Assembly: GCA_012656075.1 (NCBI GenBank)
Contig: JAAKBF010000007.1
Span: forward strand, 1,955,485-2,019,484
Direction: 5' to 3'
Length of the DNA stretch: 64,000 bases
Source of the DNA: Phytophthora hibernalis
Lineage: Eukaryota; Oomycota; Peronosporomycetes; Peronosporales; Peronosporaceae
Shown here: in pieces, positions 22,588 to 34,500 of the stretch
Layout of the letters: each line of letters starts with the position of its first letter
Position numbering within the stretch: the first letter of the stretch is position 1
Notes under the pieces: generated by a model
What the model was told of the DNA's origin: nothing
The model's input: only the letters and a program-made list of their open reading frames with translations
The model's database searches: none
Program-made: the position numbers and the translations under genes

Positions 22588-24884
22588 TTATTGGGGTGTG
22601 TCGCTATGCCAGACTTTGACCTTGAGCTCATGGTACGTAAGCGGGTACTCCTCTTCCATGTTATCTTTCTTCCGCAGCTCCTCCATCGACATGTGAGGTG
22701 GTCGAAGCCCAGAGTAGCGGTAAGGTTGCTCTTTCGACAGCAAAGCGTTCACAGTCTTCGTATTTGGTGACTTGTTGCCGTCTGCTGCAGCAACAGGAGG
22801 TGCTTGGTTCGTAGTTTTTGACGTGCTGCTGCCAGTGAAAGAAGATGCTGAGCCTGCACGATTCGCTTCACTTTCTTTGATGGATTCTGTCGCTGCCTTT
22901 GGCATAACGCTGCCGCGCCGACTGCGTGTAGCGCCGGAAATTGCTATGGAAGCTTTGCGTTTTGGTGATGTCACCTGCGGTGAGAGGCTGGAACTAGGAA
23001 CTGGGACTTCGTCTTTTTAGTGGCCTCGACCTTCGCGTGATACGCTTGCAATACTGTGACGAGTTGCTCTTCGATGTCGCCAAGCACCTGCTTCATATCA
23101 TCGGCTGGCAAGGAACGTTGTGAGCATGGGAAGAAAGGCTGGAATGGAAATGCTACTCACTGTGGATATCAGAGCAGCCGATCCGTGAGTGGAAAAGCAA
23201 GACTGCTGGTTTGATCCCCTCGAAGAATGTCTGCAACTCTCGGTTCGCATCCTCTTTGACCTTCTTCTGTTCGTTCGTGTACTGAAGTTTTGATCGGAGT
23301 CCTTCAATGCGGTTCATGCGTTGGAAATCAATGGAATCCTTGCGTTGCTTCAATCTGAAAGAGATCACGAGTCAGACAAGCAAACAAGTCAAACAAGTGT
23401 CGTTGCAAGGCAATTCAGACGCACTTACTTTCCAATCTCTTCGCGAAGCTTCGTACTGACTTGTCGATGGGTCTCGATCTCTTCGGCTAGCTGGTTAACG
23501 TGTTGGATACGATCAAAGTGCTCAGCTTCTGTGAGAAATCATCAAGCAAAAGCACCCAAGCGAACCAGAGCGGGTAGTTAAGGAACGCAATCAAGTACGC
23601 AAAATTCAACATGAAGCTACTACGACGAAGGATTGCAACTCGCAGGAAAGGATATTGGTTGTTGAAGGCGTCGATCATCTCGGAAACAGTCTTCGTGCCC
23701 GAGACTTCGTGGATCTTTTCAATGCAGTTACGATTCTCTTGATACCTCGTCAGCATGGCGTCCACAGTGACCTTGGTCTGGCCACTTTTCCACTTGGTGC
23801 GCTTGGCTCGAGACTGCACCACACTTTCTTGCGCCTCGGACACATTTTTCATGATATCGTTCTCGCCCAAGTACTTGTACTTGTCCACATCGACCAGTTC
23901 CTCTGCATCCTTTTGGTGCAGCGCGATCTCTTTAAGTTCCTGAAGCAGGACTGCCGCTCGCCGATCGCATTTCATCTCCCACTCTTCACCTTCCTGCCGC
24001 ACATCTTCAATTTCCTGTTCAATGGTCTCGATCTCCTGCCGAATCTTGTCCACCTCGTCATTGACCTTCGCTACCTTGTGTCGCTTCGACAGCGTCTCGG
24101 TAGACGTCTTGGTGTAAATGTCGTCCATGCGAGCGCGCTCGGTCCGGTGCGCATCGATCACCTCTCGCAGTTGACGGTTGCGGTTGAGCTTCTCGTTCAT
24201 CTTGACAAGACGGCGGTCGATGTCGTGCTCCATTTTGCGCACCCGTCCGAGCATGATGGCGTGGTTGTGGTCCAGCGCCGCCAATTCGTAGAGCTGGGTC
24301 TTCTGCTGCGCCAAGATGGACTCGTGCGACTGGATGAGTGCGTTCAAGCGCGCGACGTCCTTGCGCTCCAGCTCCAAGCGAATCATAAAGTTGTTGCCCT
24401 GTAGATACAAGTTGGACAGCTTCTCAGCTGTCTGTTCGTTGAAGAACGGATCATCTCGCGCCACGTGATCATCGAACGAGAGCTGCATGCACGCACACAA
24501 TCAAACGATCAGTGATGGGAGATTACGTTAGCGTGTCTATTAATCATGCACCTCTTCTTCGAGCCGACGGTTCTTCTCCTGCAGGTCGTCAATCTTCTTA
24601 GCGTATTCATTCAGACACACAGAGAGCTCTCGCGCGTGGCGCCTGCCGTCGTCGTGCTCGAGCACCAGCAGCTGCTGGTCGATGTGGCCGCTCTGCAGCT
24701 TCTTACCGGCTCGAGTGGGCGAAGAAGAAGCAGGCAATGGAGCTACGGTCCCCAAGCCAATGGCAGGACTGGCAGTCGCTTGCTTCGGAGACGGAGGGGC
24801 AGGCGACGTCGGCATCGCAATGAACAGTGTACGGAAGGGGTCGTTTCGGACGCCATAAAAGGGTCCTGTATATTTGGAGGCCAT
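22588..24884 (-). CDS. Outer dynein arm docking complex coiled-coil protein (ODA1/CCDC63/CCDC114 family)
   Basis: Flagellar protein that anchors outer dynein arms to axonemal doublets. At least five exons: 24884 to about 24552, about 24482 to about 23630, about 23530 to 23428, about 23356 to 23160, and about 23095 to 22588. An N-terminal disordered segment leads into long heptad coiled coils (DLQEKNRRLEEE; FFNEQTAEKLSNLYLQGNNF; KMEHDIDRRLVKMNEKLNRN). It then has AEHFDRIQHVNQLAEEIE and FFEGIKPAVLLFHSRIGCSD, which match the family's conserved NFxLFxxVNE and IKPxxxxLFxKIxCD segments, and a Ser/Lys-rich tail. Zoospore motility explains its presence. One exon border (near 23620) is uncertain. The family is assigned from segment order, not a single diagnostic motif. 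Confidence 0.72.
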
Positions 24885-25483
24885 TTTTTACTCAGTATCC
24901 ATGTGTAGACGAGAAGTGTAGCCATTGTAGACGATCGTGCAGTGCCGCAAAGATCTTCAGCTTCGGGCGTGATCAATCTGATTGCGGCGTCTTTGCCCAT
25001 CGCCCTCGCGTCATCTCACGTCATTCTGCCGCAAAAGAGATTCATCCTCAAAGACCGACGATTAAAATAGTAAAGCAAATTGCATGTACGTGTATTGAGT
25101 GATCGCTGTGCAAGGCTGCCCGTCATGCTTAAGACGTCGTCGGATCCGTCTGAGCCAACTCCTGGCCATCCACTTCAACGTCCACTTACAATTTGGTGTG
25201 CACCACACCCTCATCTCTCATTGGTCCGCTTCTATTTATACCCAATCCGCGCGCGCCAACCCCTTTTAACCGCTTCTTCGCGCCAGAACGAAACTAGCGC
25301 CCGCGGACTCGCTCCCTCTCCGTGCCAGCGACTCCACGACGACAGCAACTAGCATCTACGTGACCCCCACACGCGTGCGAACCCCAGTCCAGACACGGCT
25401 TCTCTTACTCCTTCAGAGGCCGCTTAATTCACCCCCTCCCCTGTCCGGAAATTCAAGTCCCACGAAGACCCAAGTTCCCGCCA
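24885..25483. other. Divergent promoter region, ODA gene / sirtuin gene
   Basis: 599 bases between the start codons of two divergent genes. It holds a TATA-like CTATTTATACC at 25231-25241. No coding region is seen. Confidence 0.4.
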
Positions 25484-27535
25484 AATGGACCACTTAGACC
25501 CGGACAACAGTACCGTAGCCGCTGTCAATACTAACCGCGCAAGTCCGGACAGAAGTACCGTAGCCGCTGTCAATACCAGCCCCCCAAGTCCCTGTAGCAG
25601 TGGAGGCAGCCCCAGCAGCACTGGCAACCGCAACCGCAGTGTGAGTATGAACCTGCAGTCGAATGCACCCCCCAGCAAGAAGCAGCGAGCGTCGGACGAC
25701 GAGTTCGAGCAGGCGTCGCCTCCCCCAGCTCCAGTAGTTACGTCTCCGTACTCTTCTACTGCTGAAGCTAGGGACCAAGTGAGTGACGAAACCGACGCTC
25801 CGGACGTTGAAGAAGACGCAGACCAAGTTGCAGAATCAGACTCCACGGAGTTGCCGAGTTCTGTGCCATCATTTGCAGCAGATGGAGACTCGTCCTCAGA
25901 TGAAAGTGATGTCAATGAAGAGGCCTTTATGAATTGGCTCGTGGACCAGAAGACAGCCGGGATGCCGGCAGGACAGATGCTGGACGCTCTGGGACTGGGC
26001 GTGTCGGAAGGAGTCGCGGTGGACGACGATGAACTGTGGGAAGCCATGCTCTCGATGGGTATTCGACTCATCAAACCGTCAGCTTCGGTGCGTGGAGAGA
26101 TTTGGAATTGTTGACGATTTGTTTCTTACTGTGGGGTTTTGTGTCTTCGCAGAGGCCGAGAGAAGCTGGAGAGTGTGAATACACTGCAGGATGTGGCGGC
26201 GTTGCTGCGCTCGAGCAAGAAGATTGTGGTGCTGGCGGGTGCGGGTATCTCAGTGTCGTGTGGTATCCCCGACTTTCGATCTGAGAATGGCATCTACAGC
26301 GTACGTTATGGTGATTTAGATGTGGTACATGATGCAGGTCGCTGACTGTGTTGGTGGTGATTTTCTTACTTGTAGAGGCTGGGCGAGTACAACCTCCCAA
26401 ACCCGCAGTGCATGTTCGGTATGAATCTAGCTGCTCAGTTCATAATTTGCTAGGTTTGGTGACTAACGCACCTTCTTTTGACTTGTGCAGATATCGAGTT
26501 CTTCCGAACAAACCCCAAACCGTTCTTTGCATTTGCGAAGGAGCTGTTTCCCAAGTCAAGCGGCTTCACTTTTGTGCCGTCTCGCTGTCACTACTTCTTG
26601 AAGCTGCTGGAGGAAAGGGCAAGCTGCTTCGAATTTACAGCCAGGTAAGCCAATATTGTGCATTGCTGCTACACATCACGATTCGCGGCTGATAATTGCT
26701 TATGCATCTCATTTTATCCAGAATATCGACATGTTGGAGCACGCGGCGGGGATCTCTCACGAACGCAGTGTGCTTTGCCACGGGTCTTTCGCAACGGCTA
26801 CGTGCCTGTCATGCAAACGGATGTACCCGAACGACGCTATTCGCGACGATGTACTGAATCAGCGGGTGCCAATGTGCACGTTTTGTAGCTCTCCGGACGG
26901 AATTGTCAAGCCCGACATTGTGTTTTTCGGTGAATCGCTGCCGCGGCGCTTTCACGACTCCATTAAAAGTGACGAAGGTGAAGCGGACCTAGTGCTCGTC
27001 ATGGGCTCTTCTCTGAAAGTGAACCCTGTGCGGAGCATAGTTGGTCGCTTCAAAAGGATACGCCCATGATCCTGATCAATAGGGAACCAGTGGGTCGTCC
27101 CCACAAGTTCGACGTAGAACTGCTAGGATATTCAGACGAGATCGTGCAAGAGTTGTGCCGATTGCTTGGGTGGGAGATCCCTCAGCCCGACCCCGTGCTT
27201 CTGGGCCAGTCCAATCTCCCGCCACCCCTGTGATATCTACAAGAACTCTCGAACCTCTGTCGTTCGAGTTTGTTCCTCCGTCAAGGCATATGTTCAGCGG
27301 CTCCAAATCTACATATTGCAGTTCCAGCGACGACGAAAGCAGTAGCTCCTCTAGCGAGGATGGAACTGGTGCCGAAGGTGACATGGATGCTGATACAGAT
27401 GCTGTGGCGGTTGCAATGGATGCAGACGATGAGAAGAAAGCAGTACCCAGCGACGACTTGCCGAAGGAAGACCAAGACGAGTTGATGGGAAGCGGCAACG
27501 AGCTGCTAGCAACTCCAAGCTTCGACGACAATTGA
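25484..27535 (+). CDS. SIRT1-type NAD-dependent deacetylase (class I sirtuin)
   Basis: Several exons. The acidic, serine-rich N-terminus (MDHLDPDNSTVAAVNT) contains two copies of a STVAAVNT repeat. The Sir2 core then begins: VVLAGAGISVSCGIPDFRS, LGEYNLPNPQCMF, FFRTNPKPFFAFAKELFP, QNIDMLEHAAGI, catalytic His in VLCHGSFATATC, zinc-binding CLSC...CTFC, GIVKPDIVFFGESLP, VMGSSLKVNPV, and ILINREPVG...FDVELLGYSDEIVQELCRLLGW. An acidic tail closes the protein. This arrangement matches SIRT1/yeast Sir2, a nuclear histone deacetylase. Two one-base shifts occur, at the AAAA run near 27054 and the CCCC run near 27226. Without the second, the protein ends at 27233. The first exon-intron border (about 26085-26150) does not join in phase and is unresolved. 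Confidence 0.9.
25495..25590 (+). repeat. Two-copy tandem repeat in sirtuin N-terminus
   Basis: About 54-base unit; AGTACCGTAGCCGCTGTCAA occurs twice, at about 25507 and 25553, encoding STVAAVNT followed by a Ser/Pro linker. Confidence 0.8.
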
Positions 27536-27883
27536 ACAGATTATGCAAGTGTCAACCCAAACGAGTCCAGCAATCAAATACTGGGGACGCAAACCGAGTC
27601 GCTATCCGGTGCTTCCATCGAACTCAGCCGACCAGACATGCCCCCATCATGTACAACTATTCACAAGGCTGACGGCGGCATATGCCTCCCTGTTGCCCTG
27701 AGCAAAAGCTGTGCTGTCAATATTGACATACCCTGGTAAAAGAAAAGATATGAACCAGCCAGGGCCACGCCCGGAACATCAATCGTAGACAAAAAGATAT
27801 GATTCACGGGCCTGTTTGTAAGTAGATATGTTGTCTTGCATTGTTGCCTCTGTCTTCTATCTTGTGATGTCGAGCTGGGAACT
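27536..27883. other. Intergenic between convergent sirtuin and POP1 genes
   Basis: 3' UTR sequence of both genes; no other feature seen. Confidence 0.45.
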
Positions 27884-30562
27884 TTAGGTCTCGGCTTGGA
27901 CGAGCACAGGACGAACCATTCTACCTTGCGGGGATCGAAGCATGGCAAGAGCATAATATCCCTGCTTGCCTAATTCTTGACCTTGACTTGCAACAAAAAG
28001 TTGCTGGAGAGGTTCGCAAGCGATAAAGCCAACAGCGCGGAACACACCCTTGGGTCGGTCGTACACTGCCGATGTCACGTAGCCGATGAGGGATCGCTAA
28101 TAACACGAGCACGATAAACGTCAATTGATTGCCACCCACACTGATAGTGAATAAATGATGGTCTCACCTCATCCGAGTCCTGGCCTTTGCTCTTTTTGCT
28201 CAGCTCAAAAGCGCAGCCCTTCCAGCTTTTGTCTTCACGGAATTGTTCCAGGTCCTTAGCGGAAGGAGCGAAAAGCTAGTCAGCACAAAAGACACGAAGC
28301 CCATTTGTCAGTGCCAACAACACTAACACCAGGAGACCTCAATCAGTCACGTACCATGGCATTAACATCGATATTTCCTCGTCTTGGGACAATAACAACG
28401 ACGCGAACAATAGTCGGCATAGGTGCAGGTACGAGAGACTCAGCATCGGATGGTGGCGAAGTCATTGCTTCATCGTCTTCGGCACCTTCGTTCTTTGATC
28501 GATAAAAGCAGAAGGGCTCCATGTATTTCTCTCCGCGGAGAACGCAAGGTGCCTGCGGGACCTCATCTTCTTCATCAGCTCCAGCATTTTTGTTTCAAAA
28601 AGCGACACCCATTGTGGCTGGAATGGCGATGTGACACCGTACTTTTGAAGTTAATGCGCTTCGACTTGGGTTTCTTCGCCTGCTCAGTTTCCAGATCACG
28701 TGCACGGGTTTCCCAGTATGCCTGCCCCGCTTGTGTGTCAGGATAATCGCAAGGAAAACTACGCAACAAGAAACAGTGATGTTAGATATAGCCGATTGAG
28801 GGCGAAAGTTAGAAATTGCACTTGTGTACCTGGGCTGATGCAGCACCGTAGACATTGCAGCGTCTTCCTCGAGTCCTACGACCAGCGCTCCACCAAACAC
28901 CAGCGTCTTCAATAAACTTGGCACGCTCGCTGGCGGACACACGATATCCCAGCCGCTGGTGTGCGGGTACGGTTCGCTCTTCTTGATGACCAGGATGTGG
29001 AGAGATGGAGGTTTTACACGTTGCCCCTCAGAGTCTTTTGCCAACACACCATTCTTTCGATGACGGTATATCTCCTCGTTTAGTGTATTGTCCTTCAGGA
29101 AACTGCTCTCGATTTTCTGTCTCTTGGACAATGACCACAACAGAGAGCTGGGGCTTGTTTCCACTTCCATAGCACTGTCATCTTCAGTTGCGTTCAGCTC
29201 CGTTTGGCCTCCACCTGCGATTTTATTCGGGTACTTGGCACTAGCAGGTTCGTCTTCAGAAGCAGCCGCGTTAGTTGTCCAAGCCAGCAATGCCTGCATC
29301 TCCTCGAGAATCAGCTTTGACTCCGGCTCCTCTGCATCCTTACCAAGCGACGAGAGACTAAGTCCAGATAGCGGGCTCTCAATCACACTCGAGCCTACTT
29401 CCGACACTGCACTTGCAGGCGGTTCACGTAGAAGCGAAAACTCCGACTCCGAACGAGCAGAAGGGTGGGCGAGTTTACCGTCTTTCCAACGTGCAAGACG
29501 CGGGTCCTTCACAGTGACAGCATAAATGGCATCCTTCGTTTCCTGCTTGCGAAGCGCACGCAACAAATTAAGTCGGTTGCCATAACGACATTTCTCAACC
29601 GTGTCCTTCTCCTCGAAGCCATCTTCATGATCCGAGTCCGCATCCTGCAAGTCGTCAGCTTTAACCTCCGAAGCACCTGCAAGCGCCTCCATCAGTTCAT
29701 CCGCCAGTCTTCCACGCAGCTTCAAACGACACAGCTGTCCTCGACGATCCAGCATCTCCACGCCTTCTTCGTCCTCACCAACCACCGCTTGGCACGCCGC
29801 TGCAATGGCCGTCGCTGCCTCCATGTACGCCGCCGGATGCACCCACAGCCACAGCTGCCTCTTGGTGCTCTGCCAGTCTTCGTGCAACTTAAACTCTCCT
29901 GCTTCATAGTCGGCCTTCAGTGGTCTCCACATGAACGTCACGGGTGCAATTGCACCGCGTGGGAACTGATCTTCATGGTACAACATACTGCGTCCTTCCT
30001 CCGCTCCTGCCAGGAACCTCATCCCATGGAAATCGGATCCATTAGGGTCCGAAACCAGCTGCAGAGCTTCCAAAATGACCTGTGGCAGTCCAAAAGCTCA
30101 ATCACGCCGTAATAAGATACGTCATGGAGCAGCGCCTTGCTGCGCAGAGCTTGCAGCGCTGCAGACGCGCTTTTGTCCGTCCTTCGAGCTGCCAAAACGT
30201 ATCCGAACTGTTCCATCATGACCATGCGTTTGGCGTGCCACAAATGCGACGAAAGCCAGAGCGGCCGCTCGCGATCTGCAACACTTCGAGTTGCCAGTAG
30301 TTTGTGCGCGCGGCGCTCGTGCTTCCGGCAGTGATTCGCGGCTTTTGGCGAGATTTTAGGCGTCGAACGCAGTCTCCGCGGCATTTGGTGCGACTTGAAG
30401 GCGTTCGCGCGACGCCGGCGCTGGTTCTTTTGCGTCTCCAGCTTGGCATCAGTAGGAAGAGACAAAGGCGCATGCTGCGACAGTTCGTGCAGCGCCTGGA
30501 GCTCCGGCGCGCGCTGTAGCGAACTCGAGCACCTGCAGGACGCGAGGACCCAGACCAGCCAT
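27884..30562 (-). CDS. POP1: RNase P / RNase MRP protein subunit POP1
   Basis: Large shared subunit of nuclear RNase P and RNase MRP, needed for tRNA 5' and rRNA processing. From ATG 30562 (MAGLGPRVLQVLEF): RRRRANAFKSHQMPRRLRS, SSHLWHAKRMVMMEQFGYVL and ALLHDVSYYGVIEL are the conserved POP1 N-terminal blocks. Next come FMWRPL, a long acidic middle, LHILVIKKSEPYPHTSGWDIVCP (POPLD region), FPCDYPDTQAGQAYW, PCVLRGEKYMEPFCF and the last exon RSLIGYVTSAVYDRPKGVFRAVGF. Intron borders include 28829/28759 (GTACAC...CGTAG). Two one-base shifts occur, near 30510 and at the TTTT run near 30090; homology continues across both. The end at 27884 gives a clean stop. Confidence 0.92.
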
Positions 30563-31015
30563 TTTCAAATTTCAAATTTGAATGGTCAAATTACATATGG
30601 ATACATTGTGTTTGGGATTGGGAACATAATAATAATAAAGTGTCACCATCAACTTCAACGTGGATGGTCCATCTTTGGTGGACACTCGTCCCAGAAGAGA
30701 ATGGAGAATAATATGGAGAAAGGGATGGATTCGCGGATGATGCAGCAACGAGCGGAGGACAAGTGCGTGTATTGGGGGACGCAGGTGCAGTGGTGGGGAC
30801 AATGGGCGCGGGAGCACGACCTGAATATGGACGCTAGCAGTGGTGCGAGTGTCCACCTGTCATTTATGCAGGAGCTGGCGACAGAGGCAGCACAAGAGCA
30901 ACAGGCTGCAAAAGAACTAACGACCAAGGAGACGAAGATGCCTTCAACCTCCAAGAAACTGTGACAGTTTCAATTACCTTTGGCTTCCCAAAATGGTCCA
31001 TCTTCAGATCGACGA
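30563..31015. other. Intergenic; nothing recognised
   Basis: Upstream of POP1 and downstream of the large minus-strand protein. Open frames here run antisense into POP1 and look accidental. Confidence 0.45.
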
Positions 31016-34000
31016 TTAGCTAATGCGTTCCGCGTAAAAATCGGCACTGTCCTCCTCGATTCCGAGAGCGTCCAACACTTGTTGTAATGGTGAGTCTTCG
31101 CTTGAAGGGTCCTCTTCTACCAACACTAATGGTAGATAGCTGGGACCATGGAGCTCTGGTGTCAGCGGTAGTACCTCGAAAATCGCGACATTTCCACAAT
31201 TTGCCACGTTCGCAGAGGTGGTTTGTACGAGTGAAAATCCTGCGTCTCCTTGGAAACGAGCACCGGAGCGTTGTCGGTTGACTTTTGTGGTTGTTGAGCT
31301 CTCACTACTTTGTACCAGCATGTTCCGAAGCATTTGATGCACAGCGAACTTGTCCGGCAGCCCATTTTGACAAGTCGTTATCACCCGAATTTCGCGCTCT
31401 TGTCGCCATCCTAATGATGCGGATGTGGCGGAACCGAGAACCATGGTACGCGTCTCGTATAAATTAACTTTTGCGCTTGACGATCCATCGTCGTCGAAAA
31501 GAAGTCCGAGAGAAATACCCCAGCTTCTGTCACAGGTTTATTGCCGATCTGGCTGGGGTGCGGGAGAAGTGGCTGGACATTGCTCACCACCAGTTTGCAC
31601 AATGGACGATGGAGCACTGAGGCGATGCCGTATTTTACTTGCAGAGCCGCAGCTTTCCGTTCTTCGTGGCTGTTGTCGTCGTCACCTCCGTCAACAGCCC
31701 CATCTTGCACCAGTCGTTCCACTAGTTTTGCCAACTGTGACTCGTGCAGCACACGATGGAAATGTTGCTGCGTCTCGGGATCGTCCATGGTGATGTCCAG
31801 CAACAATTCGCCATCCCATAGCTCTTGCAATCGTACGCAGTAGAAAACGTCACCCACATTGACAACACATTGGTGCGTCAGCGTACTAGGAACTGCTGCC
31901 GAGCGTGGAGTAATTTCCATATCCCTATCGTCCAGCTTTTCGATGTTGAGCTTGTCCTGGTTCTCGACAGAAAGCCTTCGTCGCTGGATCTGCGGATCAG
32001 ATCCAGTTGATGGTCTATTCTCCACCTCTGCAACAACTTCAAGCGTAGCAGTGCCAGCTTCCGAAAGCACAACCCGAAGATTATCAAATAGCGGCTCCAG
32101 CAGAGCCTCGTGTACAGCAAACAGCTCGGCATCGTCATTGTTACCACCTGCTTGGCTCTCACTCGGGCGGTAGCTTGCAAACGTTGCGCAAAACGCAAGC
32201 AACTGACGTAGATCCACCTTTGCAGTCAATGACTCACTGTCACAAATGCCCTCGCAACCCAACATCACTGCGCGAACCTCCATCCACCAAACTTGTGAAG
32301 TTGCAGCAGCAAACGCCTCAGTCACATCCAGTTCAATGAGCACAGCATCATCGTCACCAGCGCCGATAAGCGGGAGGTATCGTGTGCCTCTGTACATCGT
32401 CACCTGGTGTGTACTCTGCTGCTCTTGTTGTGCCCTTAGATGTTCTCGAGGAAGTCGCGTAGCTGCTTCGGGTCCACTGGTCTCAGCTAATACAAGGTGA
32501 CCATTTTTGTAGCCTGCGTGAACGTGGGTCAACAGCAGCTCAGCCAATGCTTCCAGTCGTTCACGTCGTCGGACTGAATGGTGTGCTAGGAAACTATCGT
32601 GGTTAGGCACAAGGCGTTGAATGTCACGCAGGTGGAACGTGAGGAAATCGTCTTGGGCCGAACGGGGTTCGTACGCCACAAAGTGCACGCTAAAGCCATC
32701 ATCTGGGTCTTCAGGCTCCTCCGATTCCTCGTACAGCACTTGTAGCAGCAGCAATTGATCAGTGACCATCCTTGAACTGTTCGAGAGCTGCGTGCTCCGC
32801 TTCAAAATACCAGGTATACCCCCAGCAGCACCGAGGGAGTGATACTTGAGAGCATGGCTGCTTAGTACCTGTTCCAGCTGCTCACCAGTGGCATCCCGTT
32901 CTCGACTCACACGCTCTGTCTCCAGTTGAGCGACCCGCATATTCTGCTCTGCTCGCATTGTACGACTCACCAACGCCTCCATTTTGTGTCTTAGAGCTTC
33001 GCGTCCGAGAGAACGAACTGCAAGCTTCATGCGGGTTTCAAGCTGAGTACGACGTGAGTCGGACAGCATCTGTGCATTTTGCAGGTGCGCTTGTTCAATA
33101 ATCTCTTGCGATCGCTGCTGCTCGCGTTCCAAAGTCACTCGAGTCTCCACTAGTTCTGCTGATGCGCGCGAAAATCCCGCGGAGATTTCGCGTAGTTGGC
33201 GCGCTAGTTCCAGACTTGTGTTGCGTTCCAGCACTAGCTGTGCCTCGAGTGCTTGTGTTCGTTCTGCTCCTTGTGCTGTCTGCGTTCGAAACTGTTCTCG
33301 CAACGCTAGCAGCGAGACCTTCGTCTGAGCTAGAGCTCGCTCAAGCGCAAAACTGCGTTCTCTGTACGACCGCTCCTCCGCGTTCCCTGGTTCTCCTGCT
33401 GGAGTTGGCCTGAAAATCGAGCTGCGTACAGTTCGCATTGTCGGTGACGTTGCAGTTGACTCCGAAAGCTCCACTGTCGAGCGATCAAGTGCAAGAAGTT
33501 TTAATTGCTTGGTAGCGTTCTCGGCTTGGACTTGAGCTTCATTGCGCTCACGTTCCATTGTCCCCAGTGCCTGCTCGAGCTGCGCAATGCGTTCCTTTAG
33601 TGCTCGCTGCTCTCCATACCGCCGGTGCATTTTTTCATGGTACGTGGCTGCATCAACCTGACGGTTGGCGGCGTGTGATCGAGCTGTGTACTCCTGCCAA
33701 AGCTGCTGCATTATCACTGGATCGGGTCCTGGTGCTGCTTTGACCTCTTCCTTTGCACGCAGTTTAGGGATATCCTCGCTGCTGCTCACAGTTGCAGGTG
33801 ACGTTGGTCGTGAGCCATTGCTAGGAGATCCGGACAGGGCACGACTTCGAAGACTTCCACCAGTGTTAACTCGGACATCCGTCCTTGATGGTCGTCTAGG
33901 GGTCCCGTTCGTTGGTGGGGTCGAAGGTGCTCTTGGAGATATTACCACAGACCCAGTAGCTGCTTCATCTCTCTCCTGTCGATCATCCTGGTCACTCCTG

Positions 34001-34335
34001 ATTGGAATCGCAGCACCTTCAACTGCACTGATATCGGGTCCTTGCGTACCGGGTCGAGCATGTTCATGTCCTGGTAGCAGTGGAAACACTACACCCCGTT
34101 CTTTCTCAATGGATGATCCGTGTTGGTCGACATCTGCATCATCCGAAGCTTGAGTCGAGGCAACTCGATGCCGTGGAGTTCTGCCGTTCGAGTGCCAGCC
34201 TTTGCCTTTCTGGAATGGTTGAATATTGTGATACCCCGTCGGCATCAGTGTCATCAATGGCGACACCAGAATCGGATCATTATCTCCAGAAGATGCCCGT
34301 GGAGGTGGCAATGGTCGAGACGGAGGCGTGCTCAT
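31016..34335 (-). CDS. Large coiled-coil protein of unknown function, about 1,100 aa
   Basis: The main frame (34335-31411) codes 974 residues: a disordered Ser/Pro/Thr-rich N-terminus (1-200), a long coiled coil (about 200-510, e.g. ERIAQLEQALGTMERERNEA), then a globular half rich in beta strands (VHFVAYEPRSAQDDFLTFHL, VLIELDVTEAFAAATSQVWW). A second frame (31444-31016, 142 residues, starting MVLGSATSASLGWRQ) overlaps its end. One extra A in an AAAA run near 31468 would fuse the two, consistent with other breaks in this window, so I annotate them as one gene. If no error is present they are two overlapping frames. I do not recognise the family. It diverges from the next gene with 165 bases between start codons. 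Confidence 0.75.
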
Positions 34336-34500
34336 AGCCGCAGCGTCCTTTGGCGAATCTACTAGACAAACGCCAGCAAATCTGCACCAACTTCCCCGTT
34401 ACGCTGGACTCGACTCGCGTCCCTTTGAGTCTCCTCCCAATTAGTTGGGAACGTCTGAGCCACCTGAACGCCGCTCGACGCTCAGAGTTCGGTTTTGCAG
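34336..34500. promoter_or_regulatory. Bidirectional promoter between two giant genes
   Basis: 165 bases separate the divergent start codons at 34335 (minus) and 34501 (plus). The region must contain both core promoters. I see no TATA box. Confidence 0.5.

Noticed and set aside
30395..30964. 189-codon plus frame antisense to POP1 start and beyond
   Set aside because: Overlaps the conserved POP1 N-terminus on the other strand and has no family features.
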